Of a DNA stretch of 64,000 bases, positions 16,151 through 25,457 are shown piece by piece. Made by a program: the position numbers and the translations under genes. The stretch's first letter is position 1, and the number at the start of each line of letters is the position of its first letter. Source of the DNA: Anaerolineae bacterium (GTDB lineage: Bacteria; Chloroflexota; Anaerolineae; Promineifilales; Promineifilaceae); NCBI GenBank assembly GCA_023384415.1, contig JAHDWJ010000015.1:1-64000 (forward strand). The letters are read 5' to 3'. A model generated the notes under the pieces. That model ran no database searches. It saw only the letters and a list, made by a program, of their open reading frames with translations, and was not told where the DNA came from.

Positions 16151-18631
16151 ATGACTCATCGTCTCAAACCAACTGTGACTACATTTATGGCCGAGGAATT
16201 TGCTGACCCTTCTCAAAGCGATGCTACGTTAACAACGGTAGTTTCTTCGGGCCTGACCCGGCGCCCCATCACCTCACCGTATGTCATTGCGGCTAACCCA
16301 AATCAAAATGCCTGGCTCATTCAGTTGGCTATCGCCGATGACCCAGAGCAAACTTTGGCTCTCACGGTCCGTAACGAGATTGTTTTGGGACGTGGCGATG
16401 GAGAGAATATTATAGATTTAACCCATTTTGATGCGGCCAATTTAGGTGTTTCTCGGCGGCATCTCCTGGTGCGACCCACGTTGACCAACTTATTTATTAT
16501 TGATTTGGGCAGCACCAATGGGTCTTTGCGGAATGGGTTATCTATTGGGGTCAATACGCCTTATCCGGTAGCCAACAACGATATTGTTACTCTAGGACGG
16601 CTGCATTTGACGGTTACAGTCATCAAGCGGCCTTCGGTGCAGACCGGTTTTTTGCGCCATCAATCGGACCTGGCGGATGCCCAGGCGCAAATTGCCAAAG
16701 CCATCACCTCCCAATTACATCTTGATGATGTCCTGAATCAGGTTGTTAATGCGGCGATCTGGTTGGCCTCAGCTGGCGAGGCCAGTATCTGGCTGGTGGA
16801 TGAGGAGACGGGAGAGTGGGTCTTGGAATCAGAGCAAGGGATGGAGCGGGCGGCCGCCGCTAAAATGCGGCTGACGGTCAATGAGCAAACCCCCATTGGT
16901 ACGGTCATTCGTACCGGCAAGCCAATGCGGGTACGACGCAACACCGGGGAAGAATCGTTGAAAATGGCGACCGGGTATATGGTTGAGGCCCTGTTGTATG
17001 TGCCTATTACCCTGGGGGGAGTCACTTTTGGTGTTCTCGCGGCCGCACACCGTGATCCCGGTAAACAGTTTCGTCGGGAAGATGAAGAGATTCTAGCGGT
17101 TATTGCCGATTATGCGGCCATTGCCATCCAAAACGCCCGCTTATACCATGTCACTGACCAGGCTTTAGAGCGGCGAATTAAAGAGTTGGGTGTACTCAAT
17201 GAAGTGACACGCGCTGTTTCGGCTTCCCTGGACTTGAACCGGGTGTACGATGTACTGGTTGATCAGGTGAACAAACATTGGCCGGTAGAGGCGTTGTGTC
17301 TTTATTTGCTGGATGTTGAGAAGAAAAGTTTGTACGCGCTGGCGGCCGCATCAGATGACGCAAGTGGACGTATCCCCCTGGAACACGGTATTTTGGGACA
17401 AGTAGCCGGTAGGGGAGAGTTGATCATTAGCAATGAACCAGCCACCCACTTAGCTTATGATCCTACGGTTGATAGCTGGCAAGGGCAAACGCCACAAAAT
17501 CTGGCCTGTGTGCCACTTCGTGTACAAGAGAATATTGTTGGCGTGTTGACCCTGTATAACAAGGTGGATGGTTTTTTCACGGATGAAGATACTGCCCGCC
17601 TGGAAGCACTGGCCTATCCTGTAGCCACAGCCATTGAAAATGCCCGTTTATTCCGCATGGTGGCCCAGCAGCGAACGGCTATCCAGGCAATTGCCCAGGT
17701 ATTCCATCAGCCGCTGCTCATTGTAGATGAAAAAGGAGAGACGTTGGTCAGGAACGCGGCCGCGGAGCAAATGATGCAAAACCATTTAGGCCAGCTATTT
17801 CGTGGCCTGGGCAGCGTGGTGGGGCGTACCAGTGAAATTGAAGTAGGCGAAAAAGTCTATTTAGCTACCCTGCAACATTTGCCCGAAGTTGGCACCATTA
17901 TCGTTATGCAAGACATCACTTATGTCAAGCAATTAGAAGCTGCCCGCTCTGAATTTATCCACGTTCTTTCCCATGATCTAAAAAGCCCGCTCATGTCCAT
18001 TATGGGCTGGGCGGAAGTGCTGCGTCACACCGTGCCCATGGATGAGACCGGTATACGGTACACCCGTGAAATTGAAGAAGCAGCCAACCGCATGTCTGAT
18101 ATGATTCGCCAACTGCTGCGAACTGTGTCCCAACAAGATGCCGCCCAACTCCTGCGCCAGCCCTGCCAGCTAGAAGCGATTATGGCGAATGTCTTTCAAG
18201 ATGTTCAGGGGGTAGCTCACCATAAAAACATCATCTTGCACCTGACGATATTAGGCGAACCGGTTCATATATTAGGGGATGAAAACCGCCTTTATCATCT
18301 TTTCCTCAACCTGATGGACAACGCCCTGAAATATTCTTCGTCCCAGACCAAAATTATCGTAGAGTTGGATTATCGGGCTGATGATCTGATTATCCGGGTG
18401 CAAGATGAAGGACCAGGAATTCCCGAAGCTGAGCTGGCTCACGTTTTTGAGAAATATTACCGCGGGCAGAGCCAATTGAGCCGTACATCGGGTATGGGGA
18501 TGGGGCTGGCCGGAGCACAAGCAATTGCTGAGGTGCATGGGGGGGTGATTGCGGCCGCGAACCGCCCTGAAGGAGGGGCCCAATTCACCGTGACCCTGCC
18601 CGGCTCCCTCCGCCTGCCCCCTGGCACTTAG
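16151..18631 (+). CDS. FHA-GAF-GAF-PAS sensor histidine kinase
   Basis: The 826-residue soluble kinase starts with an FHA domain (about 75-160: GRGDGEN, SRRHL, GSTNGSLRNG), which binds phosphothreonine. Two GAF domains follow (about 185-335 and 350-515) and a short PAS-like domain (about 525-590). The kinase core has H box FIHVLSHDLKSPL with His608, N box NLMDNALKYS, DEGPGIP and GMGMGLAGAQ. An FHA input suggests a link to Ser/Thr kinase signalling, which is inference because no such kinase is in the window. There is no response regulator nearby. Its stop overlaps the stop of the convergent aldo/keto reductase. Confidence 0.93.
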   Translation: MTHRLKPTVTTFMAEEFADPSQSDATLTTVVSSGLTRRPITSPYVIAANPNQNAWLIQLAIADDPEQTLALTVRNEIVLGRGDGENIIDLTHFDAANLGVSRRHLLVRPTLTNLFIIDLGSTNGSLRNGLSIGVNTPYPVANNDIVTLGRLHLTVTVIKRPSVQTGFLRHQSDLADAQAQIAKAITSQLHLDDVLNQVVNAAIWLASAGEASIWLVDEETGEWVLESEQGMERAAAAKMRLTVNEQTPIGTVIRTGKPMRVRRNTGEESLKMATGYMVEALLYVPITLGGVTFGVLAAAHRDPGKQFRREDEEILAVIADYAAIAIQNARLYHVTDQALERRIKELGVLNEVTRAVSASLDLNRVYDVLVDQVNKHWPVEALCLYLLDVEKKSLYALAAASDDASGRIPLEHGILGQVAGRGELIISNEPATHLAYDPTVDSWQGQTPQNLACVPLRVQENIVGVLTLYNKVDGFFTDEDTARLEALAYPVATAIENARLFRMVAQQRTAIQAIAQVFHQPLLIVDEKGETLVRNAAAEQMMQNHLGQLFRGLGSVVGRTSEIEVGEKVYLATLQHLPEVGTIIVMQDITYVKQLEAARSEFIHVLSHDLKSPLMSIMGWAEVLRHTVPMDETGIRYTREIEEAANRMSDMIRQLLRTVSQQDAAQLLRQPCQLEAIMANVFQDVQGVAHHKNIILHLTILGEPVHILGDENRLYHLFLNLMDNALKYSSSQTKIIVELDYRADDLIIRVQDEGPGIPEAELAHVFEKYYRGQSQLSRTSGMGMGLAGAQAIAEVHGGVIAAANRPEGGAQFTVTLPGSLRLPPGT

Positions 18632-19593
18632 CTCCAGGCAGTTACCTTATCCAGAGCATTCTTTTCCTCTGTTGACAGCCGAATCTCACCCCCTTTGACC
18701 GTATCTTCCAACTGACTGATGTTGTTGGCCCCAATAATAGCCGAGCTAACCGTCGGGTTAGCCAACACCCAGGCGATGGCGGTCTGGGCGATGGTAGCTC
18801 CATGGGCCTGACCTACTTCCTCTAATTGATCTACCGCATTGAATCCCTGTTCGTTCATATATCGCCGCTGCACCCCCTGCGCCCTGGCTGATTCGGGCAG
18901 AGGGGTGTCCCGGCGATATTTGCCGGTCAGGAATCCCCCACCCAACGGGCTGTAAGGGATGACCCCAACCCCTTGATCCTGGCAGGCTGGCTGTAATTCC
19001 CGCTCAAACTCAGCCCGGTGTACCAGGCTGTAATGGGGTTGAATGGTGTCAAAGCGGGCCAACCCATATTGCTCGCTAATCCAGAGGGATTTCATCAGCA
19101 GCCAGGCCGGGTAGTTAGAGCAGCCGATGTAGCGAATTTTGCCTTGCCGCACCAGGTCATTCAGGGCGGTTAAACTCTCTTCTAGCGGCGTTTCTTCATC
19201 CGGCCAATGAGTCTGGTATAGATCAATATAATCCGTTTGTAGGCGGCGCAGGCTGTTTTCGACGGCGTTGAACAGGTGGTGACGGGATAAGCCCTGGTTG
19301 GTAGGCTGTGCGCCCATTTGCCCCCGCCCTTTGGTGGCGATGATCAGCTCCTGGCGAGAAATGCTGCTCTGTTTTAGCCAACGACCAATCATTTCCTCGG
19401 CTACCCCGCCAGGGTTGTTTTCAGCCCAGCGGGAGTAGACGTCGGCGGTGTCGAAAAAGTTGCAGCCTAACTCGATGGCCCGGCTCATTACCGCATAGGC
19501 GTTAGGTTCATCGGTGGTCCAGCCAAATTGCATCGTACCTAAGCAGATGGTAGACACTTTGAGGCCAGTTCGGCCCAAGCGTCGGTATTCCAT
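18628..19593 (-). CDS. Aldo/keto reductase
   Basis: The 321-residue protein is a typical NADPH-dependent aldo/keto reductase. The catalytic tetrad can be read as Asp-Tyr in FFDTADVYS, Lys in IIATKGRG, and His in DLYQTHWPD. The C-terminal cofactor block IAWVLANPTVSSAIIGA is also present. It belongs to the YajO/Tas-like group. I chose ATG 19593 (MEYRRLGRTGLKVS) because AAGGAG lies nine bases upstream; ATG 19599 is the alternative. The longer open frame upstream reads through an inverted repeat and is not coding. Confidence 0.93.
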   Translation of the reverse strand: MEYRRLGRTGLKVSTICLGTMQFGWTTDEPNAYAVMSRAIELGCNFFDTADVYSRWAENNPGGVAEEMIGRWLKQSSISRQELIIATKGRGQMGAQPTNQGLSRHHLFNAVENSLRRLQTDYIDLYQTHWPDEETPLEESLTALNDLVRQGKIRYIGCSNYPAWLLMKSLWISEQYGLARFDTIQPHYSLVHRAEFERELQPACQDQGVGVIPYSPLGGGFLTGKYRRDTPLPESARAQGVQRRYMNEQGFNAVDQLEEVGQAHGATIAQTAIAWVLANPTVSSAIIGANNISQLEDTVKGGEIRLSTEEKNALDKVTAWS

Positions 19594-19620
19594 GATCATT
19601 AACTCCTTCGAAAATGTAGG

Positions 19621-19776
19621 GTGAACTTTCCAGTTCGCCCCACAAACTGGAAAGTTTGCGCCACAAATTTTCATTCATGGTGGTCGGCGCAGCCGGTGAA
19701 GTCTCCCTTGTAAATCGAATTTCTAGTCCGATACGCGATTTTCTAAATCGCGTTACAAATTTTCATTCGTGGTGGT
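19621..19776. repeat. Inverted and direct repeats upstream of the aldo/keto reductase
   Basis: Three structures are seen. AACTTTCCAGTT and its complement AACTGGAAAGTT (about 19624-19656) form a hairpin. The 22-mer ACAAATTTTCATTCATGGTGGT at 19663-19684 recurs with one change at 19755-19776. Between them CGCGATTT/AAATCGCG (about 19734-19752) is a palindrome. The gap 19594-20013 has no gene. Confidence 0.65.
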
Positions 19777-19935
19777 GTGTCGCCGCTTATGAAATTTCCT
19801 GTAAAAATTGCCAATAATTGAGGCATCTCGGATTAAGAAAGAACACGGATAAAGAATGAAAATAATCTGCGGCTAGATTTTCATTGCTTTTGGTGAATCC
19901 GGTTTAAGTTGTTTTTTCATAACTACTAATCCTCT

Positions 19936-20012
19936 GTAGTGATACAACCTTCCGAAGGTTTTGTTGCTAATGACCACCAGGGGGAAGAACCTTCGGAAGG
20001 CCTGGTAGTTAC
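19936..20012. repeat. Divergent copy of a CCTTCCGAAGG repeat element
   Basis: CAACCTTCCGAAGGTT at about 19946 and GAACCTTCGGAAGG at about 19989 are two palindromic blocks about 45 bases apart. The same block pair occurs in the 99-bp elements at 24059 and 39208. The sequence between differs, so this is a decayed relative. Confidence 0.5.
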
Positions 20013-20013
20013 G

Positions 20014-20925
20014 TTAACTTTGATTATTCTCACCCGCTTTTTGCGTGTGGGCCATTAAAGGTTGCAGGAGAGAGGTGAATTCCATAGGAATAACAAATTT
20101 GGTTGCTTCTCCTTGCCCTAATTCTCTGAGAGTCGTCAGATATTCCAGACTCATCGTTTTGCTATCCACATTTTGGGCGACCTGGTAAACGTTTTGCAAA
20201 GCCAGAGCATACCCCTCAGCCCGCAAGGCCGCAGCCTGCCGCTGTCCCTGGGCTTCCAAAATTTGAGCTTCGCGCTGCCCTTCTGCTTGCAAAATCCTGG
20301 CCTGTTTTTCCCCTTCGGCGACGATAATGGCGGCTTCCCGTTTCCCATCGGCTTCAGTCACGGTGCCTCGGCGGTATCGTTCGGCGGACATTTGCCGGCT
20401 CATGGCATCTTGAATTTCACGCGGGGGGATAATTTCCCGAATTTCGACGGCGGTGACTTTGATTCCCCAACGGTTGGTTACTTCGTCTAATTTTCCCTGT
20501 AACATCTCATTGAGTTGATCACGTCGGGCTAATACATCATCCAGGATCATATCGCCTACGAGGGCGCGAAGGGTGGTGATGGCGATGCCGCGTGAAGCGC
20601 CACGAAAATCTTCTACCTCTAACACGCTGGAAAGGGCGTTGATTACTTTCATATAGACGAGAAAGTCAATGGAGAGGGGGGCATTGTCTTTAGTGATGGT
20701 GGTTTGGGGATCTACATCAAAGAATACTTCACGCAAATCTACGCGCTGTCCTCGATCTATAAATGGGATGAGCAAAACCAGGCCCGGCCCTCTGGCTCCC
20801 AGGGCGCGGCCCAGGCGGAATACGACCAGCCGCTCATATTCAGGGACGATGCGGATGGCCAGAGCGGCCACAAGAACAAGCAGGCTCAACAGAGCCATAA
20901 TGACAATCAAGGTTCCAAAGGTCAT
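20014..20925 (-). CDS. SPFH/band-7 protein (slipin)
   Basis: The 303-residue protein has an N-terminal membrane helix (about 5-25) followed by the stomatin start IVPEYERLVVFRLGR. The SPFH domain contains GPGLVLLIPFID and the conserved DNAPLSIDFLVYMKV. A charged Ala/Glu/Arg-rich coiled coil (about 190-250) follows. Slipins form membrane scaffolds and are typically encoded beside NfeD, which is the case here: the NfeD gene ends 57 bases upstream on the same strand. GGAGATTACC precedes the ATG. The pair probably acts in membrane microdomain or protein quality control. Confidence 0.95.
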   Translation of the reverse strand: MTFGTLIVIMALLSLLVLVAALAIRIVPEYERLVVFRLGRALGARGPGLVLLIPFIDRGQRVDLREVFFDVDPQTTITKDNAPLSIDFLVYMKVINALSSVLEVEDFRGASRGIAITTLRALVGDMILDDVLARRDQLNEMLQGKLDEVTNRWGIKVTAVEIREIIPPREIQDAMSRQMSAERYRRGTVTEADGKREAAIIVAEGEKQARILQAEGQREAQILEAQGQRQAAALRAEGYALALQNVYQVAQNVDSKTMSLEYLTTLRELGQGEATKFVIPMEFTSLLQPLMAHTQKAGENNQS

Positions 20926-20982
20926 GGTAATCTCCTTCCAAGGTAAGGTTGAGGGGTATGAAAAAATCTACGTCTATCGCCG

Positions 20983-22326
20983 TTAATCTGCGGCTAGATC
21001 AGTGATGGGTTCGACGATCAATGTCAGCCCCTCAACGGCGATAACTCGTACTGGCTGGCCAGCCGGAATTTCACCCGCAGCACGGGTTTCGGCAAACCAG
21101 ATTTGACTCTGAAAACGGACGCGGCCGCGTGGGTGCAATGTCTCATGCACAATTCCTGTCTCTCCGATAAATTGTTCATACCCGGTGCGAACTGGCAGAT
21201 GGCGAGCTTTGACTAACTGGCTAATTACCAAAAAAATAAACCCGGCCATTGAAGCGGTGGTTATTCCTATCAACCAGGGATTGACAGCTAAATTGGGCAT
21301 GGCCGGTGATGGAGCAGCCTGCAAAGGGCGGAACAAAAAGAGGCCCCCCAACAAAAAGGCGATGATGGCTCCGGTGCCCAATATGCCGGTGCCATCCGTA
21401 TTTAGCTCGGCCAGGAATAAGACGAGGGCCAGAATGATGAGGGCAACACCCGCCCAGTTGGTGGGTAGATTACCCAGAGCATAGAAAGCCAGAATGAGGC
21501 AGATGGCCCCGGTGATGCCAGGGAAGAAGGTGCCCGGGTTATACAGTTCGGCGATGATGCCAATGCTGCCCACGCTAAGTAAGATGAAGGCGATATTTGG
21601 GTTGGTCAGCACATGGAGAAACCGCTCGGTGAAGTGCATGGGGGCCTGATAAAGGGGGGCGTCTACAAGATTCAAGGTAACATCGCCAGCGGTGGTTTCG
21701 ATGGTTCTCCCATTCAACTGACGCAGCAGATCATCCAGATCATTGGCCACGATTTCAATGATGTTGAGGGCCAGGGCTTCGCTGGCGGTGATGGAAACAC
21801 TTTCCCGGACGGCTTGCTCGGCCCATTCGGCGTTGCGGCCGCGCCGTTCGGCAATTCCCCGGATGGTCGCGGCCGCGTCATTCACCACCTTGCTGGCCAT
21901 AATCTCATCCGTCTCCCCACTCATGTTGACTGGGTGTGCGGAGCCTGTGTTGGTGCCGGGGGCCATGGCGGCCACATGGGCGGAGACCAGGATAAACAAA
22001 CCGGCTGAGGCGGCATGTGCCCCTGGGGGAGAGACATAAACCACAACCGGCACCGGTGAGGCCAGGATTGCCTGCATCATCTCCCGCATAGATGTTTCCA
22101 GGCCACCCGGTGTATCCATCCGAATGACTACTAGATTGGCCTGGCGTGCGGCCGCGTCATCCAGCACCCGCGTTAAATAAGTGGAGACTGGCGGATTGAT
22201 AATCCCTTCAATATCTACCAGATAAACTGACCCGGGTGATGGTTGGGCATAAAGCGGGCCAATGGTAAGGGCAAGTAAGCCATATAACCCAAAAAAAAGA
22301 AAAACAACCAGACGAACGGTGGGCAT
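20983..22326 (-). CDS. NfeD long-form membrane serine protease
   Basis: The 447-residue protein is a full-length (1b) NfeD. A signal peptide precedes a ClpP-like protease domain (about 33-215) with RMDTPGG, the catalytic Ser107 in HAASAG, and Lys146 in MASKVVND, a Ser-Lys dyad. Four to five membrane helices follow (about 235-375), then a C-terminal OB-fold (about 385-447). Such proteases cleave hydrophobic substrates, including the partner slipin, at the membrane. AGGAGT lies upstream of the ATG. It is the first gene of the NfeD-slipin operon. Confidence 0.95.
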   Translation of the reverse strand: MPTVRLVVFLFFGLYGLLALTIGPLYAQPSPGSVYLVDIEGIINPPVSTYLTRVLDDAAARQANLVVIRMDTPGGLETSMREMMQAILASPVPVVVYVSPPGAHAASAGLFILVSAHVAAMAPGTNTGSAHPVNMSGETDEIMASKVVNDAAATIRGIAERRGRNAEWAEQAVRESVSITASEALALNIIEIVANDLDDLLRQLNGRTIETTAGDVTLNLVDAPLYQAPMHFTERFLHVLTNPNIAFILLSVGSIGIIAELYNPGTFFPGITGAICLILAFYALGNLPTNWAGVALIILALVLFLAELNTDGTGILGTGAIIAFLLGGLFLFRPLQAAPSPAMPNLAVNPWLIGITTASMAGFIFLVISQLVKARHLPVRTGYEQFIGETGIVHETLHPRGRVRFQSQIWFAETRAAGEIPAGQPVRVIAVEGLTLIVEPITDLAAD

Positions 22327-22529
22327 AATATCTGACTCCTATTTGTCAGAATAGAGCAAAGAAAGTTGGTAGGCAGCCCTGGGAGTGGGGGTGCTGGTGC
22401 TGCCACCTGGGGTGTAAGGCGCAGTTGAGGATGAAACGAACGGTTAAACTGTACCCGAATCAGAGGGGGTTGGCAATACGTTTGGGGGTGATTTGCTCAA
22501 GAGAGCCGCAAATCTTTGGGGGAACCGGC

Positions 22530-23894
22530 TTAAGGGGTGGCAAGAATAGTTTGCAAAAGGGTCTGCCCGACCGCGACCGCAACCTGGCTATCTTCTTCCC
22601 CTTCTAGCACCAACACCAGCACATACCGGGGATTGGCCAATGGGGCGGCCGCTATATACCAACTGTTCATATTCCCTTCCGGGCCAGACAAAACCAGATA
22701 ATCGTGGCCGATGATGCCGCGGCTCACGGGCAATGCCTGCATGATCTGACGGGCCGTTCCGGCGGAAATAATGGGCAGCAGCGATGACGGAGTAGGCGGG
22801 AGATACGGCTGCCAGACTCCGGTTTCATTCTGAACCCCACTCACCAACTGCGGCCGCAGCGATTGTCCCCCATTGGTTAAAGTGGCTAAAGCCAGGGCAA
22901 CTTGTAAGGGGGTCACAGTCAAGTTTTCCTGACCGATGAGAGCCAGAGGAACATTTTGCACGGGTTCGCCAAAGGGGACATCCGTATTGAGGGGCAAGAT
23001 GGGGTTTTGGGTAAAACCAAACTGATCCAAAATATCTTCCAGGGCGGCCGCACTCCAATTCATGCTCAACCGTTGCATAGGGGCCGGGCAGGCATAAATC
23101 AGGGCACTTTCATAATTCTGAGGTATTCCATCGGGCACAGTACAGGCAAATGTTTGCCCGGCGACTATCACACTGTCGGTTAGTGTAGGCGCAGGGGTGC
23201 TTAATTGCAACAACCCTTGCTCCAACGCGGCCGCAAGGAAAAATGGCTGCAACACCATTCCGGGCTGGTACTGCCCTTGTGTTACCCGGTTCAGTAAGGG
23301 GGCGCGGCTATCGGCTGTCAGCTCGGCAAACTGCTGGTCTAACAAGTTCGGATCATACCCTGGTTGGCTGACCATAACTCGGATAGCCGCATCGGGCAAG
23401 GCCAACAGCACCATCGCCCCCTGGTACGGTTCCATGAGGGTGGCTGCCTGCTGCTGCCAGGTGGCGTTAAGCGTCAAACGCACATCACGCCCCACCTGCA
23501 CCTCATGGCGCAATTGTCGCCGGTTCATTTCCCAGGCTGAGGTGCTGTCACCGCGTAAAGTGCTGTTTAACCCTTCTTCAATGCCAGAAGTGCCATGTCG
23601 AAAGCTGTAATAGCCGACAGCCGGTCCAATAGATGGAATAGGATAAACCCGTGTCAGCCGGTTGCCCTCCCCCACTGTTTCCGCCAATAAAACATTGTGA
23701 ATATCGTAAATGCGGCCGCGTTGAATTCGTAAGGCGGCTTCTACCAGACGGGGGTTATCGTCACGAGCTAAAATAGCCGGGGCACGAGCCACCCCCCAAT
23801 AGGCCAGAGCCAGAGCAACCCCGGTAAAAGCCAACAATACTGCCTGCATCAATCGGTGAATCCGTTCACGGGGAGAGGAAGTTATAGGAGACAT
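22530..23894 (-). CDS. Class B PBP-like protein lacking all catalytic motifs
   Basis: The 454-residue protein has one N-terminal membrane helix (about 15-35) and the class B pattern RGRIYD, YPIPSIGPAVGYYS and GIEEGLNSTL, as in PbpA/FtsI. The transpeptidase domain keeps the fold, but the SxxK motif in the usual YPPGSTFK is PGMVLQ: Met213 replaces Ser and Gln216 replaces Lys. The KTGT motif region reads LVLSGPEGNMNSWYIAAAP, without KTG, and no clear SxN remains. It therefore cannot acylate a substrate. It sits downstream of rodA, as pbpA does in Actinobacteria, so it may activate RodA without cross-linking. I chose ATG 23894 because the longer frame reads through a REP-like element. Confidence 0.88.
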   Translation of the reverse strand: MSPITSSPRERIHRLMQAVLLAFTGVALALAYWGVARAPAILARDDNPRLVEAALRIQRGRIYDIHNVLLAETVGEGNRLTRVYPIPSIGPAVGYYSFRHGTSGIEEGLNSTLRGDSTSAWEMNRRQLRHEVQVGRDVRLTLNATWQQQAATLMEPYQGAMVLLALPDAAIRVMVSQPGYDPNLLDQQFAELTADSRAPLLNRVTQGQYQPGMVLQPFFLAAALEQGLLQLSTPAPTLTDSVIVAGQTFACTVPDGIPQNYESALIYACPAPMQRLSMNWSAAALEDILDQFGFTQNPILPLNTDVPFGEPVQNVPLALIGQENLTVTPLQVALALATLTNGGQSLRPQLVSGVQNETGVWQPYLPPTPSSLLPIISAGTARQIMQALPVSRGIIGHDYLVLSGPEGNMNSWYIAAAPLANPRYVLVLVLEGEEDSQVAVAVGQTLLQTILATP

Positions 23895-23934
23895 AGGAAA
23901 AAAGATGAATGATGGTAACTGTACAGGTGATCGC

Positions 23935-24019
23935 GCCCCCCTCACCCCCGGCCCCTCTCCCACGATGGTAGGGGGGAGCATATCCCCTCTCCTGGGGGAG
24001 AGGGCCAGGGTGAGGGGCA
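23935..24019. repeat. REP-like palindrome (CCCTCACCC/GGGTGAGGG type)
   Basis: Arms CCCCCTCACCCCCGGCCCCT and GAGAGGGCCAGGGTGAGGGG are imperfect inverted repeats. A related element is at 34349-34429. It lies between rodA and the PBP-like gene and extends the false reading frame of the latter. Confidence 0.7.
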
Positions 24020-24058
24020 GTATAGTTACGAATGATAAACATTTTGCATCATTCAGCG

Positions 24059-24158
24059 TATCTTCTCAATAAGTTGGGGCGAACCTTCGGAAGGTTTGTA
24101 CAATGGACAAGCTCTTGGGTCAAACCTTCCGAAGGTTACACGTTTTACTGAGATGTTA
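24059..24158 (+). repeat. 99-bp MITE-like repeat, copy 1
   Basis: The segment matches the reverse complement of 39208-39305 over its whole length with roughly 85-90% identity by eye. It holds two palindromic blocks AACCTTCGGAAGGTT and AACCTTCCGAAGGTT and has ends TATCTTCTCAATAA and ACTGAGATGTTA. It has no coding frame. Confidence 0.75.
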
Positions 24159-24161
24159 CAT

Positions 24162-25457
24162 TCAGCCCTCGTAACTCCCATCCTGGTTTTCACCAGAAAG
24201 GTATACCAACAACCCCATCATCAGCCAGCTCACAAAGAGGGAGCTACCGCCATAACTGACAAAGGGTAAGGTAACCCCTGTGAGAGGGAGCAGTTTGGTT
24301 ACACCGCCCATAATGAGAAATGCCTGGGCTGAGAATAAAATGACAATACCGGCGGCCAGATAACGGGCAAACGGCTGGGTAGCAAAATAGGCCAGGCGCA
24401 GCCCCCGGTAAGCCAATAAAACAAAACAAAGGATGATCCCTAATGTGCCGAGGAGACCCCACTCTTCGGCAATGGCCGCAAAGGCAAAATCAGAGTGAAC
24501 AACGGGAATATAGCCGGGAAATCCCTGACCAATCCCCTGCCCCAACAAACTCCCCGAAGCAATAGCATACAAAGATTGCACAATCTGAAAGGCCCGATTA
24601 TCCGCTTCGGGCCACGGATTCCACCAGGCATCTACGCGCAAGGCCACCACATCAAAGGCAAAATAGGCAATGACCCCGGCCATCAGAAGCAAGATAAAGC
24701 CGCTGAGAATGTACCATTGGTTGCCTGTAGCCAGGTAAAGAAGGGCCAAAAAAAGGATAAAAAACAGCGCGGCCGCGCCTAAATCCCGCTGCCACACTAA
24801 AAGAATGAGACAAAATCCCCACATCAGGGCCAGGGGACCAAGATAAGCTAACTGCTGTCGCCAATTATGGGTAGGGTTGTCTTGAAATTGTTTTTCTCGC
24901 TCATGGAAATAACTGGCTAAAAACACCACCAGCAGCAGCTTAAGCAGTTCCGAAGGTTGGAAGAAAACCCAGTTGACGAACGGAAGTGTCAGCCAATATT
25001 GGGCTACGGGCAAGCCAGATGGATTGACCCCCAGGACAATAGTTGCCAACAGGAGCAGCAGCCCCAGGGTAAGCCAGGTATAACGATAACGACGCAGCCA
25101 ACGCAAATCTTGGGGCAAGATCACGATAATGAGGAACGCGGCCGCGCCCACCCCCAACCACAGCACCTGCCGCCACATAAAGTTAGGGGCCAGTCGGCTT
25201 TGCAGCAGCACCCCCCAGCCGGTTAGCAGAGCTACCAGGGGAAACAAGAGGGGATCCCGGTAAGGCCGATACCGGTTGAGAAGATAATAGCATCCCCCTA
25301 TCAAGAAGGCCCAGGCCAACGGCGTGCCCAGATAGCGGAAAAGCAGCTGCCCCCCCATAACCAGGCTGAGGGCAACCCCATTACTAAAAACAAACGCGGC
25401 CGCCAGGAGCAGCAACCATAACTCTTTGCGGCCGCCTGGCTCACGATGCAAATTCAT
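24162..25457 (-). CDS. rodA: RodA/FtsW-type peptidoglycan glycosyltransferase (SEDS)
   Basis: The 431-residue protein has about ten membrane helices. It carries SEDS landmarks: QSLYAIASGSLLGQGIGQG, then HSDFAFAAIAEEWGLLG, and the last helix region GVTLPFVSYGGSS. SEDS proteins polymerise lipid II at the division or elongation site together with a class B PBP. Here the next gene is such a PBP, but without an active site. Its ATG shares one base with the TGA of the upstream MTA phosphorylase (TGATG), so the two are translationally coupled. RodA versus FtsW cannot be decided with certainty. Confidence 0.92.
   Translation of the reverse strand: MNLHREPGGRKELWLLLLAAAFVFSNGVALSLVMGGQLLFRYLGTPLAWAFLIGGCYYLLNRYRPYRDPLLFPLVALLTGWGVLLQSRLAPNFMWRQVLWLGVGAAAFLIIVILPQDLRWLRRYRYTWLTLGLLLLLATIVLGVNPSGLPVAQYWLTLPFVNWVFFQPSELLKLLLVVFLASYFHEREKQFQDNPTHNWRQQLAYLGPLALMWGFCLILLVWQRDLGAAALFFILFLALLYLATGNQWYILSGFILLLMAGVIAYFAFDVVALRVDAWWNPWPEADNRAFQIVQSLYAIASGSLLGQGIGQGFPGYIPVVHSDFAFAAIAEEWGLLGTLGIILCFVLLAYRGLRLAYFATQPFARYLAAGIVILFSAQAFLIMGGVTKLLPLTGVTLPFVSYGGSSLFVSWLMMGLLVYLSGENQDGSYEG

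Noticed and set aside
22425..22607. Short plus-strand frame between NfeD and the PBP-like gene
   Set aside because: It overlaps the end of the PBP-like gene on the other strand and has no start signal or similarity.
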